Origin: Gammaproteobacteria bacterium
Lineage (GTDB): Bacteria > Pseudomonadota > Gammaproteobacteria > Pseudomonadales > UBA5518
NCBI GenBank assembly: GCA_016718385.1
Contig: JADKDK010000002.1
Span: 744,001 to 808,000, forward strand
Direction: 5' to 3'
DNA length: 64,000 bases
In this document: piece by piece, positions 7,776-17,287 of the stretch
How positions within the stretch are numbered: the stretch's first letter is position 1
Layout: each line of letters begins with the position of its first letter
Program-made: the position numbers and the translations under genes
The notes under the pieces: generated by a model
The model's database searches: none
What the model saw: only the letters and a program-made list of their open reading frames with translations
What the model was told of the DNA's origin: nothing

Positions 7776-8534
7776 ATGTCCACATTCTTCATCGGCGACA
7801 ACCTCAGATTCCGCTACGAGCCCTTCCCCATCGGCCAGATGGTGCCCATGGTCGATGCGGCGGCCTATGCCGAGATGCTGGCGAACTGGCCGAAAAGGGA
7901 ACTCTTCGAGTACGTGCCGCGTCTCGGCAACAAGTACTCGCTGTCCGAGAAATGCCATCCGGAACAGTTCGCCGCGGTGATCCGTGACACGCCGATCTGG
8001 TCGCGCTTCGACTCGTGGGTCCGCAGCGAAGCATTCGTCACCGAGGTGATGCAGACCCTTGCCGCCCATCACATCGACCTCGGCTACCGCGAGGGCGTGT
8101 CGAAGGCCCGTCAGACGATGAAGAATGTCCTGGCGACGCTGCGCGGAAGGAGCTCGCACCGCGGGGCGCGCTTCGCCGGCGCCTGGGAGTTCCAGATGAT
8201 GCCCGCCGCGGGCGGCCACATCCTTCCCCACACCGACACGCCAAGCAAGATCGTGACCATGACGCTGGCGGTCATCGACGAAAACGAATGGACCCCCGCC
8301 ATCGGCGGGGGCATAGACATCAACCGACCGAAGGATCCCCGCTTCGCCTACAACCAGTTGAACCGCCAGGCCGGTTTCGAGGACATGGAGGTGCTGGACA
8401 CCTTCGAATTCCTGCCGAACAGCGGCGTGATCTTCATCAAGACCTTCAACTCCTGGCACTCGGTGCGGCCGATGCAGAGCACCGACCCCGAACTGATGCG
8501 GCGGAACCTCATCATCAACATCAAATCGATATGA
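7776..8534 (+). CDS. 2OG-Fe(II) oxygenase-like protein
   Basis: 252 residues. The metal-binding pattern of 2-oxoglutarate/Fe(II) dioxygenases is visible: HTDT (His-x-Asp) in GHILPHTDTPSK near residue 147, and a distal His in FNSWHSVRP near residue 230. The family hydroxylates or otherwise oxidises small molecules, sugars, lipids or proteins. I use the ATG at 7776 (MSTFFIGDN), as homology-like content starts there. A second gene with the same layout, including the NSWH motif, lies at 21282-22040, so the two may act on related substrates. Flanked by methyltransferase genes; substrate unknown. Confidence 0.7.
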   Translation: MSTFFIGDNLRFRYEPFPIGQMVPMVDAAAYAEMLANWPKRELFEYVPRLGNKYSLSEKCHPEQFAAVIRDTPIWSRFDSWVRSEAFVTEVMQTLAAHHIDLGYREGVSKARQTMKNVLATLRGRSSHRGARFAGAWEFQMMPAAGGHILPHTDTPSKIVTMTLAVIDENEWTPAIGGGIDINRPKDPRFAYNQLNRQAGFEDMEVLDTFEFLPNSGVIFIKTFNSWHSVRPMQSTDPELMRRNLIINIKSI

Positions 8535-8540
8535 GCCGCC

Positions 8541-9341
8541 CTACTCGGTGACCTTGCGCCGCATCATCGCGATGTACTTTCGCTTGCGCGGCACGCCGGC
8601 GTGCTTGAACGCGCAGCGCTTGAGGAACAGGCGCAGCGTCTCGCCCGTTCTCACGGCGAAATAGTCCAGCACCTGGTAGCTGTCCGGCGAGACATAGGCC
8701 GTGCGCGGACCGTCGGGCGCCGGAATCACGTCGTCGCAGAGCAGCTGCCCCCCGTCTCGACACAGGTGATGCGCCGCCGCGAGGTCCCAAGCGACCTCCG
8801 GATAGAGGTGGCCACCGTCCACCCAGATCAGGTCGAACGGCCCGCGCACACGATCGAGCAGGAACGCCGAATTGAACTGGCGGAAGCGGATATTCGGTGC
8901 CGCCAGGTTCGCGTCGCGCTTCGCGACGAAGCGGCGATACGCATCGTCGACCTCGCGCTTGTAGGTGCTGCGCAGGATGGGGTCGCTCTCCGGGAGATCG
9001 ACCGTGGTGATTTCTGCCGCCGGGAACAGCCGCGCGAGGATCGCGGTGAACTGCCCGTCGAAGGTGCCAATCTCGAGTATCCGTCCCGCCTCCGGAAAGG
9101 CATCGCTCAGGCAGGCGAATACCAGCCAGTGCACTGAATCCTTGCCGAAATCGAAGGGCCGGCCGTGCAACTCGCGCAGTACGCTGTTCAGGATCTGCAG
9201 CCCCGACGCGCAATCCAGGCCCGCGTCCTCGATCGCGGCGCGAACTGCGGCCTCCTCGGCTTGCTGCGAGAACCCAGCGCCATAGCGCAGGCGCGCCAGC
9301 GCCTCGCGCACTTTCTTGATCAGGCGGCCATTACCCGGCAT
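8541..9341 (-). CDS. Class I SAM-dependent methyltransferase
   Basis: About 266 residues. The SAM-binding motif I is ILEIGTFDGQFTA near residue 87, with the acidic motif TTVDLPESD after it and LIWVDGGHLYPEV further on, the pattern of the Methyltransf_24 group often found in polysaccharide and natural-product loci. I prefer the ATG at 9341, preceded by GGAG; two in-frame ATGs lie 12 and 45 bases upstream. Convergent with the oxygenase at 7776 (6-base gap). Probably methylates a glycan or lipid precursor. Confidence 0.75.
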   Translation of the reverse strand: MPGNGRLIKKVREALARLRYGAGFSQQAEEAAVRAAIEDAGLDCASGLQILNSVLRELHGRPFDFGKDSVHWLVFACLSDAFPEAGRILEIGTFDGQFTAILARLFPAAEITTVDLPESDPILRSTYKREVDDAYRRFVAKRDANLAAPNIRFRQFNSAFLLDRVRGPFDLIWVDGGHLYPEVAWDLAAAHHLCRDGGQLLCDDVIPAPDGPRTAYVSPDSYQVLDYFAVRTGETLRLFLKRCAFKHAGVPRKRKYIAMMRRKVTE

Positions 9342-9562
9342 ATCCGTCTCCATCACATCGTTGACGCCACGTGGCGCCGGTACCATTGTCTGCCAGACCT
9401 GGCGAAAACAGCGTCGTGAACATCCACCCGACGAATTCTCGCGATTTCATCGGCGCAATGTCCAGAACGATGCTGCCGGCGCCGAAAAGAAGCCGTCACA
9501 TCGCATGGGCGCCTGCATTCGTCGAGAACCGGGAACGGCAGGAGCAGCGACGGGACCGTGCG

Positions 9563-10450
9563 TCAGAACGATCTGTCCACCCTGTAGCGGCGCATGAAAC
9601 GACCCAGGAACCTCCGCTTCCTGAACCTGGCGAGCACCGAGGCCGCCAACTCACGTTTGCTGCGGGACAGCATCCCGCGGGTATTCGCCTCGCTCATCAG
9701 CAACCGGGCGAGATCATCCCGCTCGTACGAGAGATAGACGCAGAATGCACGGATGATCTTGTCCTCCGGCATCTGTCCGGCGCCCAGCAGGTTCTCTGGC
9801 GCCCTGAGGTAGAGAGCGTCGGCGAAGACCAGTTGTCCCGGACTGACGTTGCGCTTGGGACATCCGTCGCGCCTCCAGAAGCGCTTTCTTATGTCGAAGA
9901 GCTCCAGCCCCTTCTCCCGCGCGAATGCATCCACCTCGCCGAACAGCGGCTGCCCCGTATAGACCGCGGAGAACTCTACCTCTACCTCGATCCCGACGGC
10001 CGCTTGCAGATATTCGTCGCTGCCCTTGAGGATCATCAACTCGGAGCCCTGGGTATCGAGCTTCATGAAGTCGATGTCGGAAATCCCGTTCAGCTTCAGC
10101 TGATTGCAGAGGGTATCCGCCTGCAGCCGGACGGTCTTCGCAATGTCGAAGCGCTCCACTTTCCGGAATTTCTTCAGGTACTCGAAATTGGGCACGAACA
10201 GCGACGAAAGCTCCTGCTTGACACACAGGTGGAGGTCCAGGCTCCGTGGAACGTCGGCGAGTGCCGCCTGGAGAACCACGAGGTTCGGAGTACTCTGGTT
10301 CTTCAAGCGCTGGAATTCGCGCGGATCCGGCTCGAACAGGATCGCCCTGTATTCGGTGGTGAATCGACCCCACCGCGGATCCAGTCCTCCGCTGGCGCCT
10401 ACGTCGACAAGAACCAGTGGGTTGTCCCGCAGCAGCACATTTCCGATCAT
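9563..10450 (-). CDS. FkbM-family methyltransferase
   Basis: About 295 residues. Motif I is VLVDVGASGGLDPRW near residue 13, followed by AILFEPDP and the FkbM signature DIDFMKLDTQGSELMILKG near residue 125. FkbM enzymes O-methylate sugars and polyketides. The C-terminal ~60 residues are very basic (SRSKRELAASVLARFRKRR). The start at 10450 is chosen because the fold begins just after it; an upstream ATG at 10525 is possible. The 221 bases downstream, up to the methyltransferase at 8541-9341, hold nothing I recognise. Confidence 0.8.
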   Translation of the reverse strand: MIGNVLLRDNPLVLVDVGASGGLDPRWGRFTTEYRAILFEPDPREFQRLKNQSTPNLVVLQAALADVPRSLDLHLCVKQELSSLFVPNFEYLKKFRKVERFDIAKTVRLQADTLCNQLKLNGISDIDFMKLDTQGSELMILKGSDEYLQAAVGIEVEVEFSAVYTGQPLFGEVDAFAREKGLELFDIRKRFWRRDGCPKRNVSPGQLVFADALYLRAPENLLGAGQMPEDKIIRAFCVYLSYERDDLARLLMSEANTRGMLSRSKRELAASVLARFRKRRFLGRFMRRYRVDRSF

Positions 10451-10591
10451 TTGCAACGAATTCCGACAATGAATGCGCGAACAACCGGAGTTGAAGGGTT
10501 CGCGGCGAGCGGATAACGACTGCATTGTAGTAGCAGCAGGGTCCCGAAATATTGCCCGCAGTGCGACACCGCCATCGGGCAGCCAGGCCCC

Positions 10592-12607
10592 TCACGCGCT
10601 GACAAACAGCTTCTCCTTGAGTGCCACCAGCTGGTCGCGCACCCGCGCCGCTTCCTCGAACTCGAGGTTCTTCGCATGCTGGTACATGCGCTCCTCGAGG
10701 CGCGCGATCTCGCGATTGACCTCGGCCGGTCGCATGTCCTCGGCATGGTGGTAATCGGCCTGCGGCTCCGCGGCCATGCGCTGACGACCGCGTCCGCGCT
10801 GCGCCGCGCCGTAGGCGCCCTCGAGGATATCGGTGATCTCCTTCTTCACACCCACAGGCACGATGCCGTGTTCGGCGTTGTGGCGCAGCTGCTTGTCGCG
10901 CCGGCGCCCGGTCTCGCCGATGGCGCGCTGCATCGAGCCGGTCATGTTGTCGGCGTAGAGGATCGCGGTGCCATTGAGGTTGCGCGCCGCGCGCCCGATG
11001 GTCTGGATCAGCGAGCGCTCGGAGCGCAGGAAGCCTTCCTTGTCCGCATCCAGGATCGCGACCAGCGACACTTCGGGCATGTCGAGTCCCTCGCGCAGCA
11101 GGTTGATCCCGACCAGCACATCGAACTCCCCGAGCCGCAGGTCGCGGATGATCTCGACGCGCTCCACCGTCTCGATGTCGGAATGCAGGTAGCGCACGCG
11201 CACGCCATGCTCGTGCAGGTACTCGGTGAGGTCCTCGGCCATGCGCTTCGTCAGCACCGTGACCAGCACACGCTCTGCCTGCGCGACACGCACGCGGATC
11301 TCGGAGAGCAGGTCATCGACCTGCGACGACGCAGGCCGCACGATGATCTGCGGATCCACGAGACCGGTTGGCCGCACGACCTGCTCGACCACGCGGCCGC
11401 TGTGTTCCATCTCGTAGGGACCGGGGGTCGCGGAGACGTAGATCAGCTGCGGCACGCGGCGCTCCCATTCCTCGAAGCGCAGCGGCCGGTTGTCCAGCGC
11501 CGATGGCAGGCGGAACCCGTATTCGACCAGTGTTTCCTTGCGCGAGCGGTCGCCCTTGTACATGCCGCCGAGCTGAGGAATCGTGACGTGCGACTCGTCC
11601 ACCACCACCAGCGCGTCTTTCGGGATGTAGTCGAACAGCGTCGGCGGCGGCTCACCGGGGGCGCCGCCCGAGAGGTGTCGCGAGTAGTTCTCGATGCCCG
11701 TGCAGTAGCCGAGCTCGCGGATCATCTCGACGTCGTAGCGCGTACGCTGCTCGAGGCGCTGTGCCTCGACCAGCTTGTCGGCGGCGCGCAGCTCCGCCAG
11801 GCGCACCAGCAGCTCGGCCTCGATCTTGTCGATGGCCCCGAGCAGGGTGTCGCGCGGCGTGACGTAGTGCGTCTTGGGGTAGATCGTGACCCGCGGCAGG
11901 CTGCGCAGCACCGCACCGGTCAGCGGATCGAACACCGTGATCTGCTCGACCTGCTCGTCGAAGAGCTCGACGCGCACGGCCTCCTGGTCGGATTCCGCCG
12001 GGAAGATGTCGATCACGTCGCCGCGCACGCGGTAGGTGCCGCGGTGGAATTCGACATCGTTGCGCTGATACTGCAGCTCGGCGAGGCGCCGCAGCAGGTT
12101 GCGCTGGTCGATCGTGTCGCCGCGGTCGATGTGCACCACCATCCTGAGGTAGGAGCCCGGGTCGCCGAGACCATAGATCGCGGAGACCGTGGCCACGACG
12201 ATCGCGTCCGGGCGCTCCAGCAGCGCCTTGGTCGCCGACAGCCGCATCTGCTCGATGTGCTCGTTCACCGAGGCGTCCTTCTCGATGAAGGTATCGGAGG
12301 ACGGTACGTAGGCTTCGGGCTGGTAGTAGTCGTAGTAGGAGACGAAATATTCGACCGCGTTTTCGGGGAAGAACTCGCGGAACTCGCCGTAGAGCTGCGC
12401 GGCCAGCGTCTTGTTCGGGGCCAGCACGATCGCGGGTCGCTGGATGCGCTCGATCACATGCGCCACGGTGAAGGTCTTCCCCGACCCCGTCACGCCCAGC
12501 AGCGTCTGCGCGAGCAGGCCGGACTCGATGCCGTCGACCAGTTCGTCGATCGCCTGGGGCTGGTCTCCCGCCGGCTCGAACGCGGCGTGAATCGTGAATC
12601 GCTTCAT
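10592..12607 (-). CDS. uvrB: Excinuclease ABC subunit B
   Basis: DNA helicase-like component of nucleotide excision repair: it verifies the lesion handed over by UvrA and recruits UvrC. 671 residues, normal length. Walker A GVTGSGKT near residue 38, beta-hairpin region YYDYYQPEAYVPSSDTFIEKD, helicase motifs including VVDESHVTIPQ, YVSATPG and the motif VI Arg in QTIGRAARN, then a C-terminal UVR domain (IARLEERMYQHAKNLEFEEAARVRD). Start at MKRFTIHAAF, the conserved N-terminus. It stands alone, followed by tRNA-Asn on the other strand. Confidence 0.98.
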   Translation of the reverse strand: MKRFTIHAAFEPAGDQPQAIDELVDGIESGLLAQTLLGVTGSGKTFTVAHVIERIQRPAIVLAPNKTLAAQLYGEFREFFPENAVEYFVSYYDYYQPEAYVPSSDTFIEKDASVNEHIEQMRLSATKALLERPDAIVVATVSAIYGLGDPGSYLRMVVHIDRGDTIDQRNLLRRLAELQYQRNDVEFHRGTYRVRGDVIDIFPAESDQEAVRVELFDEQVEQITVFDPLTGAVLRSLPRVTIYPKTHYVTPRDTLLGAIDKIEAELLVRLAELRAADKLVEAQRLEQRTRYDVEMIRELGYCTGIENYSRHLSGGAPGEPPPTLFDYIPKDALVVVDESHVTIPQLGGMYKGDRSRKETLVEYGFRLPSALDNRPLRFEEWERRVPQLIYVSATPGPYEMEHSGRVVEQVVRPTGLVDPQIIVRPASSQVDDLLSEIRVRVAQAERVLVTVLTKRMAEDLTEYLHEHGVRVRYLHSDIETVERVEIIRDLRLGEFDVLVGINLLREGLDMPEVSLVAILDADKEGFLRSERSLIQTIGRAARNLNGTAILYADNMTGSMQRAIGETGRRRDKQLRHNAEHGIVPVGVKKEITDILEGAYGAAQRGRGRQRMAAEPQADYHHAEDMRPAEVNREIARLEERMYQHAKNLEFEEAARVRDQLVALKEKLFVSA

Positions 12608-12799
12608 GGAATTTCGGTGTCTTCCGGGGCCTTCGGGCAAGTCGCATCGTCACTGCGATGGCGCAAAGCGCCCATTCTACCCGCAGAACGCAATCCGCGA
12701 TTGCCCGCGCCGGACCGGCTGTGCAGCAGCGCCCCCAGCCCGCGCGCCCGCCAGCGTGAGCGGGATCGCGATGCCACTTAATACCGCCTTGCAGATGTA

Positions 12800-12828
12800 T
12801 TGACCTCGCCCCACCCCCTCATTAAGAT
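12800..12828 (+). promoter_or_regulatory. tRNA-Asn promoter
   Basis: TTGACC (12800-12805), a 17-base spacer and TAAGAT (12823-12828), 28 bases ahead of the tRNA 5' end. Good sigma-70 spacing and a GC-rich discriminator (ACGCGGCC) typical of stringently controlled tRNA promoters. Confidence 0.6.
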
Positions 12829-12855
12829 ACGCGGCCTCGACGAGCACCGGTTTAT

Positions 12856-12931
12856 TCCGCCTTAGCTCAGCAGGTAGAGCAGCTGACTGTTAATCAGCGG
12901 GTCGTTGGTTCGAGCCCAACAGGCGGAGCCA
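12856..12931 (+). tRNA. tRNA-Asn (anticodon GTT)
   Basis: Complete cloverleaf: acceptor TCCGCCT/AGGCGGA, anticodon stem CTGAC/ATCAG-type with loop TGTTAAT (anticodon GTT), TTCGAGC T-loop, discriminator G and encoded CCA. No integrase or duplication beside it. Confidence 0.97.
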
Positions 12932-13127
12932 CATTGCAGTGGTAGACGAAGGGGTCAGCGTAAGCCGGCCCCTTTTTCGTTCCAGTCCCTGCGCCACGAA
13001 GCTGGCAATCCCAGACCGACCACTGCAGTCTCGCGGCCGAGTGTCGAACGGCACCGGCATCCGGCGCGCAAACCGCAATCCGGAAAATTACCGTGCAATC
13101 CCCCGCTGATCGGCTTCAATAGCCGCC

Positions 13128-14042
13128 ATGACTGCAACGTACGTCCAGCCATCGGAACAACGACCGTCCGCCTCGGCGCGCCTTCGTATCGCCGGACTGC
13201 TGCTCGCGCTGTTCGCCGCGCCTGCCCTCGCCACCGGCACGCAGTGCTGGCGCGAGCTGCGCTTCTCGGCCAGCAACGGCTGGCTGGGCGCCTCATCGAC
13301 GCTGCGATACGAACCGCCCGTGCCGCTGGCACGCGCGGGCCTCTTCGCGCCGAAGCAAGGCGAGGCGCTGCAACCGCAGGGAGCGCAGGTCGGCAGGATC
13401 CACGCGACCTTCGCAGCGATGAGCAACACGGGCGAGCTGGACACCTGGTTCGACCCGCAGACGCTGGGGGTGCTGCAGTCCCGGCGCCTCAGCGAGGGCA
13501 AGAACAGCCGCCTCAAGACCCACCGCTTCCTCGGCAACGGCGTCTGGCGCGAGCGGCTGGAGCCCGGGGACGAGGCCCGGTGGACCCCGCGCAGCGCCGC
13601 GCTGATTCCCTATCCCGCGCACCCCGAGGCGGGCGCTCCCGTGCTCACGCCCGTCATGCTGGTGGCGCGCGCGGCCGAACTGGTTCGCGCGGGCCGCAAG
13701 GCCTCCGATCAGCTGGTGTTCACCGACACGCAGCTCTACCACGTGCGGCTCGCCGCCTCGCCCACCGACAGCATCGACATCAACCTGCGCCTCGTCGTCG
13801 ACGGGAAGGAACGCAGCGTCCGTGAACCGCGGCAGGCGCAGCGTGTCGCCGTGATGCCGCGCCTGCTCGGGACCGCCGCGGAGAAGGAAGCCTTCAGCCT
13901 GCTGGAACTGACCGGGGACCTCGCGATTTTCATCGATACCGAGAGCGGACTGCCGCTGCGCATCCAGGGCACCTGGCTGCGGGTGGGCACGGTCCCCGCG
14001 GACCTGGCTCGCGCCGAACTCGTGCCCGGCTGCGCCGGCTAG
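13128..14042 (+). CDS. Exported protein of unknown function
   Basis: 304 residues with an N-terminal signal peptide: basic QRPSASARLRI, hydrophobic AGLLLALFAAPALATG with an ALA-type cleavage site near residue 36. The mature part is rich in beta-strand pattern and has one early Cys (TQCWREL) and one near the C-terminus (VPGCAG) that could form a disulfide. No known motif. It ends 42 bases before the lipid-kinase-like gene and reads in the same direction, so it may be a periplasmic member of that pathway, perhaps binding or carrying the lipid product. The 195 bases between tRNA-Asn and this gene hold no feature I can name. Confidence 0.75.
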   Translation: MTATYVQPSEQRPSASARLRIAGLLLALFAAPALATGTQCWRELRFSASNGWLGASSTLRYEPPVPLARAGLFAPKQGEALQPQGAQVGRIHATFAAMSNTGELDTWFDPQTLGVLQSRRLSEGKNSRLKTHRFLGNGVWRERLEPGDEARWTPRSAALIPYPAHPEAGAPVLTPVMLVARAAELVRAGRKASDQLVFTDTQLYHVRLAASPTDSIDINLRLVVDGKERSVREPRQAQRVAVMPRLLGTAAEKEAFSLLELTGDLAIFIDTESGLPLRIQGTWLRVGTVPADLARAELVPGCAG

Positions 14043-14083
14043 CCCCGTTGGCCGCGCGCCGCGCCACTACACTCGCAGCCATC

Positions 14084-15097
14084 ATGCACGCACCCACGCC
14101 CGCCACAGCCCGCGGATTCCCGACCGGAACGGGCGCCGCGCCGCGCCTGGGCGTCATCACCAACCCGCACAGCGGCCGCAACCGCCGGCAGCTGGCCGAA
14201 GTACGCCGGCTGCTGGAAGCATCCGGCTGTGTGCGCCACATCGTCACCGAGGACAGTGCCGCGATACCGGGCGCGCTGGCAGCGTTCGCCGAAGACGGCA
14301 TCGGCATCGTCGGCATCAACGGCGGCGACGGCAGCGTGGCGCATGTGCTGACGGCACTGATGCACGCCTCGCCCTTCGCCTCGCCACCGCTGCTGTGCGC
14401 ACTGCCCGGCGGCACCACGAACGTGACCGTGGGCGATGTCGGCATCCGCGGCGGCCTGTGCGAATCGATCCTGAAGCTGCTCGGGTGGATGCATCGCGGC
14501 GATGCCCGGGCGGTGGTCGCGCAGCGCCCCGTGATCGGCGTGAGCGGCGCCAGCGGCGCGCCGCTCGGCTGCGGGCTGGTATTCGGCGCGGGCGCGGTGG
14601 TCGACGGCATCGAGTACTGGCAGGAGCAGGTGCGCGCGCGCGGCATGCGCAGCGAACTGAGCTCCGGCGTGGCGATGATCCGCACGCTGTGGGGCATGGT
14701 CCATGGCCACGACGGCTTCGGCGAGTCCTTGCGCATCGGAATCACGCCCGAAGGCGCGGAATGCCGCGACGGCGAGTTCATGCTGCTGGTGATCAGCGCG
14801 CTGGAGCGCCTGTTCCTCGGCATCCACCCGTTCTGGGGCGCCGGCGACGGGCGCCTGTATTTCACCGCGATCGAACGCCACGCCGCGCACTTCGCGCGCG
14901 CCCTGCCCTCACTGTTGCGCGGCCGCGCCGCGGCGTTCATGAGCCGCGACAACGGCTACCACAGCGCGCGGCTGGATTCGGTGCAACTCGACTTCCGCAG
15001 CGCCTTCACGCTCGACGGCGAACTGCACCACCCGGCGCCGGAAGACGCGCCGATGCGTGTCGGCTGCGCGGGCACGGCCCGCTTCCTGAGGATCTGA
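14084..15097 (+). CDS. DAG-kinase-family lipid kinase (ceramide-kinase candidate)
   Basis: 337 residues with the diacylglycerol/sphingosine kinase catalytic pattern: LGVITNPHSGRNRRQ near residue 24, the nucleotide-binding GINGGDGSVAHVL near residue 70, and LPGGTTNVTVGD near residue 107. The family phosphorylates lipid hydroxyls (diacylglycerol, sphingosine, ceramide, undecaprenol). A full ceramide pathway lies 16 kb downstream, so ceramide or a glycosylated derivative is an attractive substrate; diacylglycerol remains possible. The next gene begins 3 bases after the stop and looks like a cytidylyl- or nucleotidyltransferase. The ATG at 14084 is used; an in-frame ATG exists 36 bases upstream. 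Confidence 0.8.
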   Translation: MHAPTPATARGFPTGTGAAPRLGVITNPHSGRNRRQLAEVRRLLEASGCVRHIVTEDSAAIPGALAAFAEDGIGIVGINGGDGSVAHVLTALMHASPFASPPLLCALPGGTTNVTVGDVGIRGGLCESILKLLGWMHRGDARAVVAQRPVIGVSGASGAPLGCGLVFGAGAVVDGIEYWQEQVRARGMRSELSSGVAMIRTLWGMVHGHDGFGESLRIGITPEGAECRDGEFMLLVISALERLFLGIHPFWGAGDGRLYFTAIERHAAHFARALPSLLRGRAAAFMSRDNGYHSARLDSVQLDFRSAFTLDGELHHPAPEDAPMRVGCAGTARFLRI

Positions 15098-15100
15098 GCC

Positions 15101-16027
15101 ATGCCGGTGTTCGGTCCGCTGTACCAGGGCGACGAGCGCGCACGCGCCGCGCTCGCGGCGCTGCTCGGCGCGCTGCAATCGCGTCATGCAGGCGCCGTCG
15201 ATGCGGTGCTGTTCTACGGTTCCTGCCTGCGCAGCGGCGACCTCCACGACGGGCTGGTCGATCTGTACGTGATCGTGCGCGACTATCGCGGCGCGCACCG
15301 CACGCGGCGCGCGGCGGCCGCGAACCGCGCGCTGGCGCCGAACGTCTACTACCTGCAGACCGGGACTGCAAACGGAACCGTGCGCTGCAAGTATGCCGTG
15401 CTCTCCATGGCGGACCTCGAGCGCGGCGTCTCGCGCAACTGGTTCGAATCCTACATCTGGGGTCGCTTCTGCCAGCCCGTGGCGATCGCGCACCATCGCG
15501 ACGAGACCACGCTGGAACGGGTTCGCGCGGCGCTGCGCACGGCCACGATCACCTTCCTCGATCGCGCGCTGCCAGCGATAGCCGCGAGTGGCACCGTCGC
15601 TTCACTGTGGACCGATGCGCTCGCGCTGAGTTACGCGACCGAACTGCGCGCCGAGAGCGGCAAGCGCTCGGGAACACTGGTGGCGATGGGCGCGGAGTAT
15701 TTCAGCAGCGCGACGCGCGAGGCCGCGGCGGCGCTGCGCTGGCCGCTCGCGATCGATGGCGAGCGCTACTCGGCGACGATACCGCCGGCGCAGCGACGCG
15801 CGGCCGCATTCGCCTGGGGACTGCGGCGCGTGCAGGGAAAGCTGCTGTCCGTCGCGCGGCTGCTGAAGGCCCTGCTCACCTTCGAGGGCGGCTTCGACTA
15901 CATTGCCTGGAAGCTCGAACGCCACAGCGGCAGGCCCGTGGTGATCCCGCCACGGGTGCGCAAGTACCCGCTGATCTTCGTCTGGGGCCTGATGTGGCGC
16001 CTCTACCGCGAGGGGATCCTGCGCTGA
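15101..16027 (+). CDS. Nucleotidyltransferase-fold protein (TAM41-like)
   Basis: 308 residues. The region AVLFYGSCLRSGDLHDGLVDLYVIV near residues 35-60 fits the polymerase-beta nucleotidyltransferase signature (G-S followed by D-x-D-like acidic residues) and resembles TAM41-type CTP:phosphatidate cytidylyltransferases, which make CDP-diacylglycerol. A conventional cdsA is also present at 61228, so this enzyme would be a second cytidylyltransferase or act on another lipid phosphate. It follows the lipid kinase with a 3-base gap, and its stop overlaps the next start (TGATG). Kinase then CTP activation is a logical pair. Assignment is by motif only. Confidence 0.6.
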   Translation: MPVFGPLYQGDERARAALAALLGALQSRHAGAVDAVLFYGSCLRSGDLHDGLVDLYVIVRDYRGAHRTRRAAAANRALAPNVYYLQTGTANGTVRCKYAVLSMADLERGVSRNWFESYIWGRFCQPVAIAHHRDETTLERVRAALRTATITFLDRALPAIAASGTVASLWTDALALSYATELRAESGKRSGTLVAMGAEYFSSATREAAAALRWPLAIDGERYSATIPPAQRRAAAFAWGLRRVQGKLLSVARLLKALLTFEGGFDYIAWKLERHSGRPVVIPPRVRKYPLIFVWGLMWRLYREGILR

Positions 16028-17148
16028 TGCACGACACCGAACCGAAGGAGACACCGGGAGCGCGGCCCGTGATCTGGCTGCTGCTCGCCGACAAGCAGGG
16101 CGACAACAAGCAGGTCTTCAGCCTGGCCGACAATCTCGGCTACCCGTACCAGACGCGCTTCGTCTATCCGAAGTCCAGGTTCGCGAAGGGCAAGCCTTTC
16201 TTTCGCCCCAGCGTCGCGCACATCGATCTCGCGCGCTCCGACGCGATCGCGCCGCCATGGCCGGAGGTGATCATCACGATCGGCCGCCGCCCGACGATGG
16301 CGGCGCTGTGGATACGGCGCCGCTCGGGGGGGCACACGCGCATCATCCTGATCGGGCGCCAGCCGCGCTACCTGCGCGAATTCGCGCTGGTGATCGCCTC
16401 GTGCCAGTACATCACCGCGCACGATCCGCGCATCGTGCGCATCGCGCTGCCGCTGGACGACGGTTTGCGGCGCGTGAATGCCCCCGCCGCGGCGCCCGCG
16501 CCGCCAGGTCATGCCGCTGCCACGGAAACGGCCCTGCTCATCGGCGGCCCCACGCGCAGCTTCCGCCTCGGGGTACCCGAGGCACACGAGATGATGCGCC
16601 TGGCCACGCTGCACGGCGGCGGCGCGCCGCTTCGCATCGTGACCAGCCGGCGCACGCCGGCCGATGTCTGCGCGTGGTTCAGCGCCAACCTGCCGGGCAG
16701 CTCCCGCCTGTGTGCCTGGCAGCCCGGCGCGCACACCACCTCCGACTACGCCGAGGCGCTGGCGCAGTGCGCACGCTTCATCGTCACCGGCGACAGCGTC
16801 TCGATGATCTGCGACGTGGTGCGCGAGGGAAAGGCGCTCGCGATATACCGCCTGCCGATGCGCAACGCGCTCTACGAGCGCTGGCACCGGCTGATCCTCG
16901 CCGCCGCCCCGATCGACGACGGACGCGTGCGCACGGGCTGGCTGGCCGCACTGGCCAGGCGCATCGTCGACAGCCGGCTGATACGCCTGCCGCGCAGCTT
17001 CGACGCGTTCTATTCCTATCTCTTCCGCCACGGCTCGGCTTCGGATCTCGCCGAGGGGTTCCTGCCCGCCTACAGCTTCACGCCGGAGCAGGACCTGGAG
17101 CGCGCCACGCAGCACGCGCGGCGCGTCGTGCAAGCGTGCCGCGCCTGA
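16027..17148 (+). CDS. ELM1-family (DUF1022) GT-B-like protein, copy 1
   Basis: 373 residues of the mitochondrial-fission ELM1 family, whose bacterial members have a GT-B-like fold and are poorly understood. Landmarks shared with the two other copies here: an N-terminal VIWLLLADKQGDNKQVFSLA, a GRRPT turn near residue 90, GGPTRSF near residue 178 and FIVTGDSVSMICDV near residue 260, the nucleotide-sugar-binding position of GT-B enzymes. Overlaps the upstream nucleotidyltransferase-like gene by one base. Probably a glycosyltransferase acting on the lipid made by its neighbours; that is inference. It is the most divergent of the three copies. Confidence 0.75.
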   Translation: MHDTEPKETPGARPVIWLLLADKQGDNKQVFSLADNLGYPYQTRFVYPKSRFAKGKPFFRPSVAHIDLARSDAIAPPWPEVIITIGRRPTMAALWIRRRSGGHTRIILIGRQPRYLREFALVIASCQYITAHDPRIVRIALPLDDGLRRVNAPAAAPAPPGHAAATETALLIGGPTRSFRLGVPEAHEMMRLATLHGGGAPLRIVTSRRTPADVCAWFSANLPGSSRLCAWQPGAHTTSDYAEALAQCARFIVTGDSVSMICDVVREGKALAIYRLPMRNALYERWHRLILAAAPIDDGRVRTGWLAALARRIVDSRLIRLPRSFDAFYSYLFRHGSASDLAEGFLPAYSFTPEQDLERATQHARRVVQACRA

Positions 17149-17287
17149 GGCGCGCGAGGCGGCCTGCAATTTCTACCGCCGCCGAGGGGTGTCCGGTGCC
17201 ACGGACGGCCCATATAATGGGCCGAGTCACCCATGACGCGCGCCGCTGCCGGCCGCGCCGTTTCGGCTCATCCGGTACGCATTCGCC

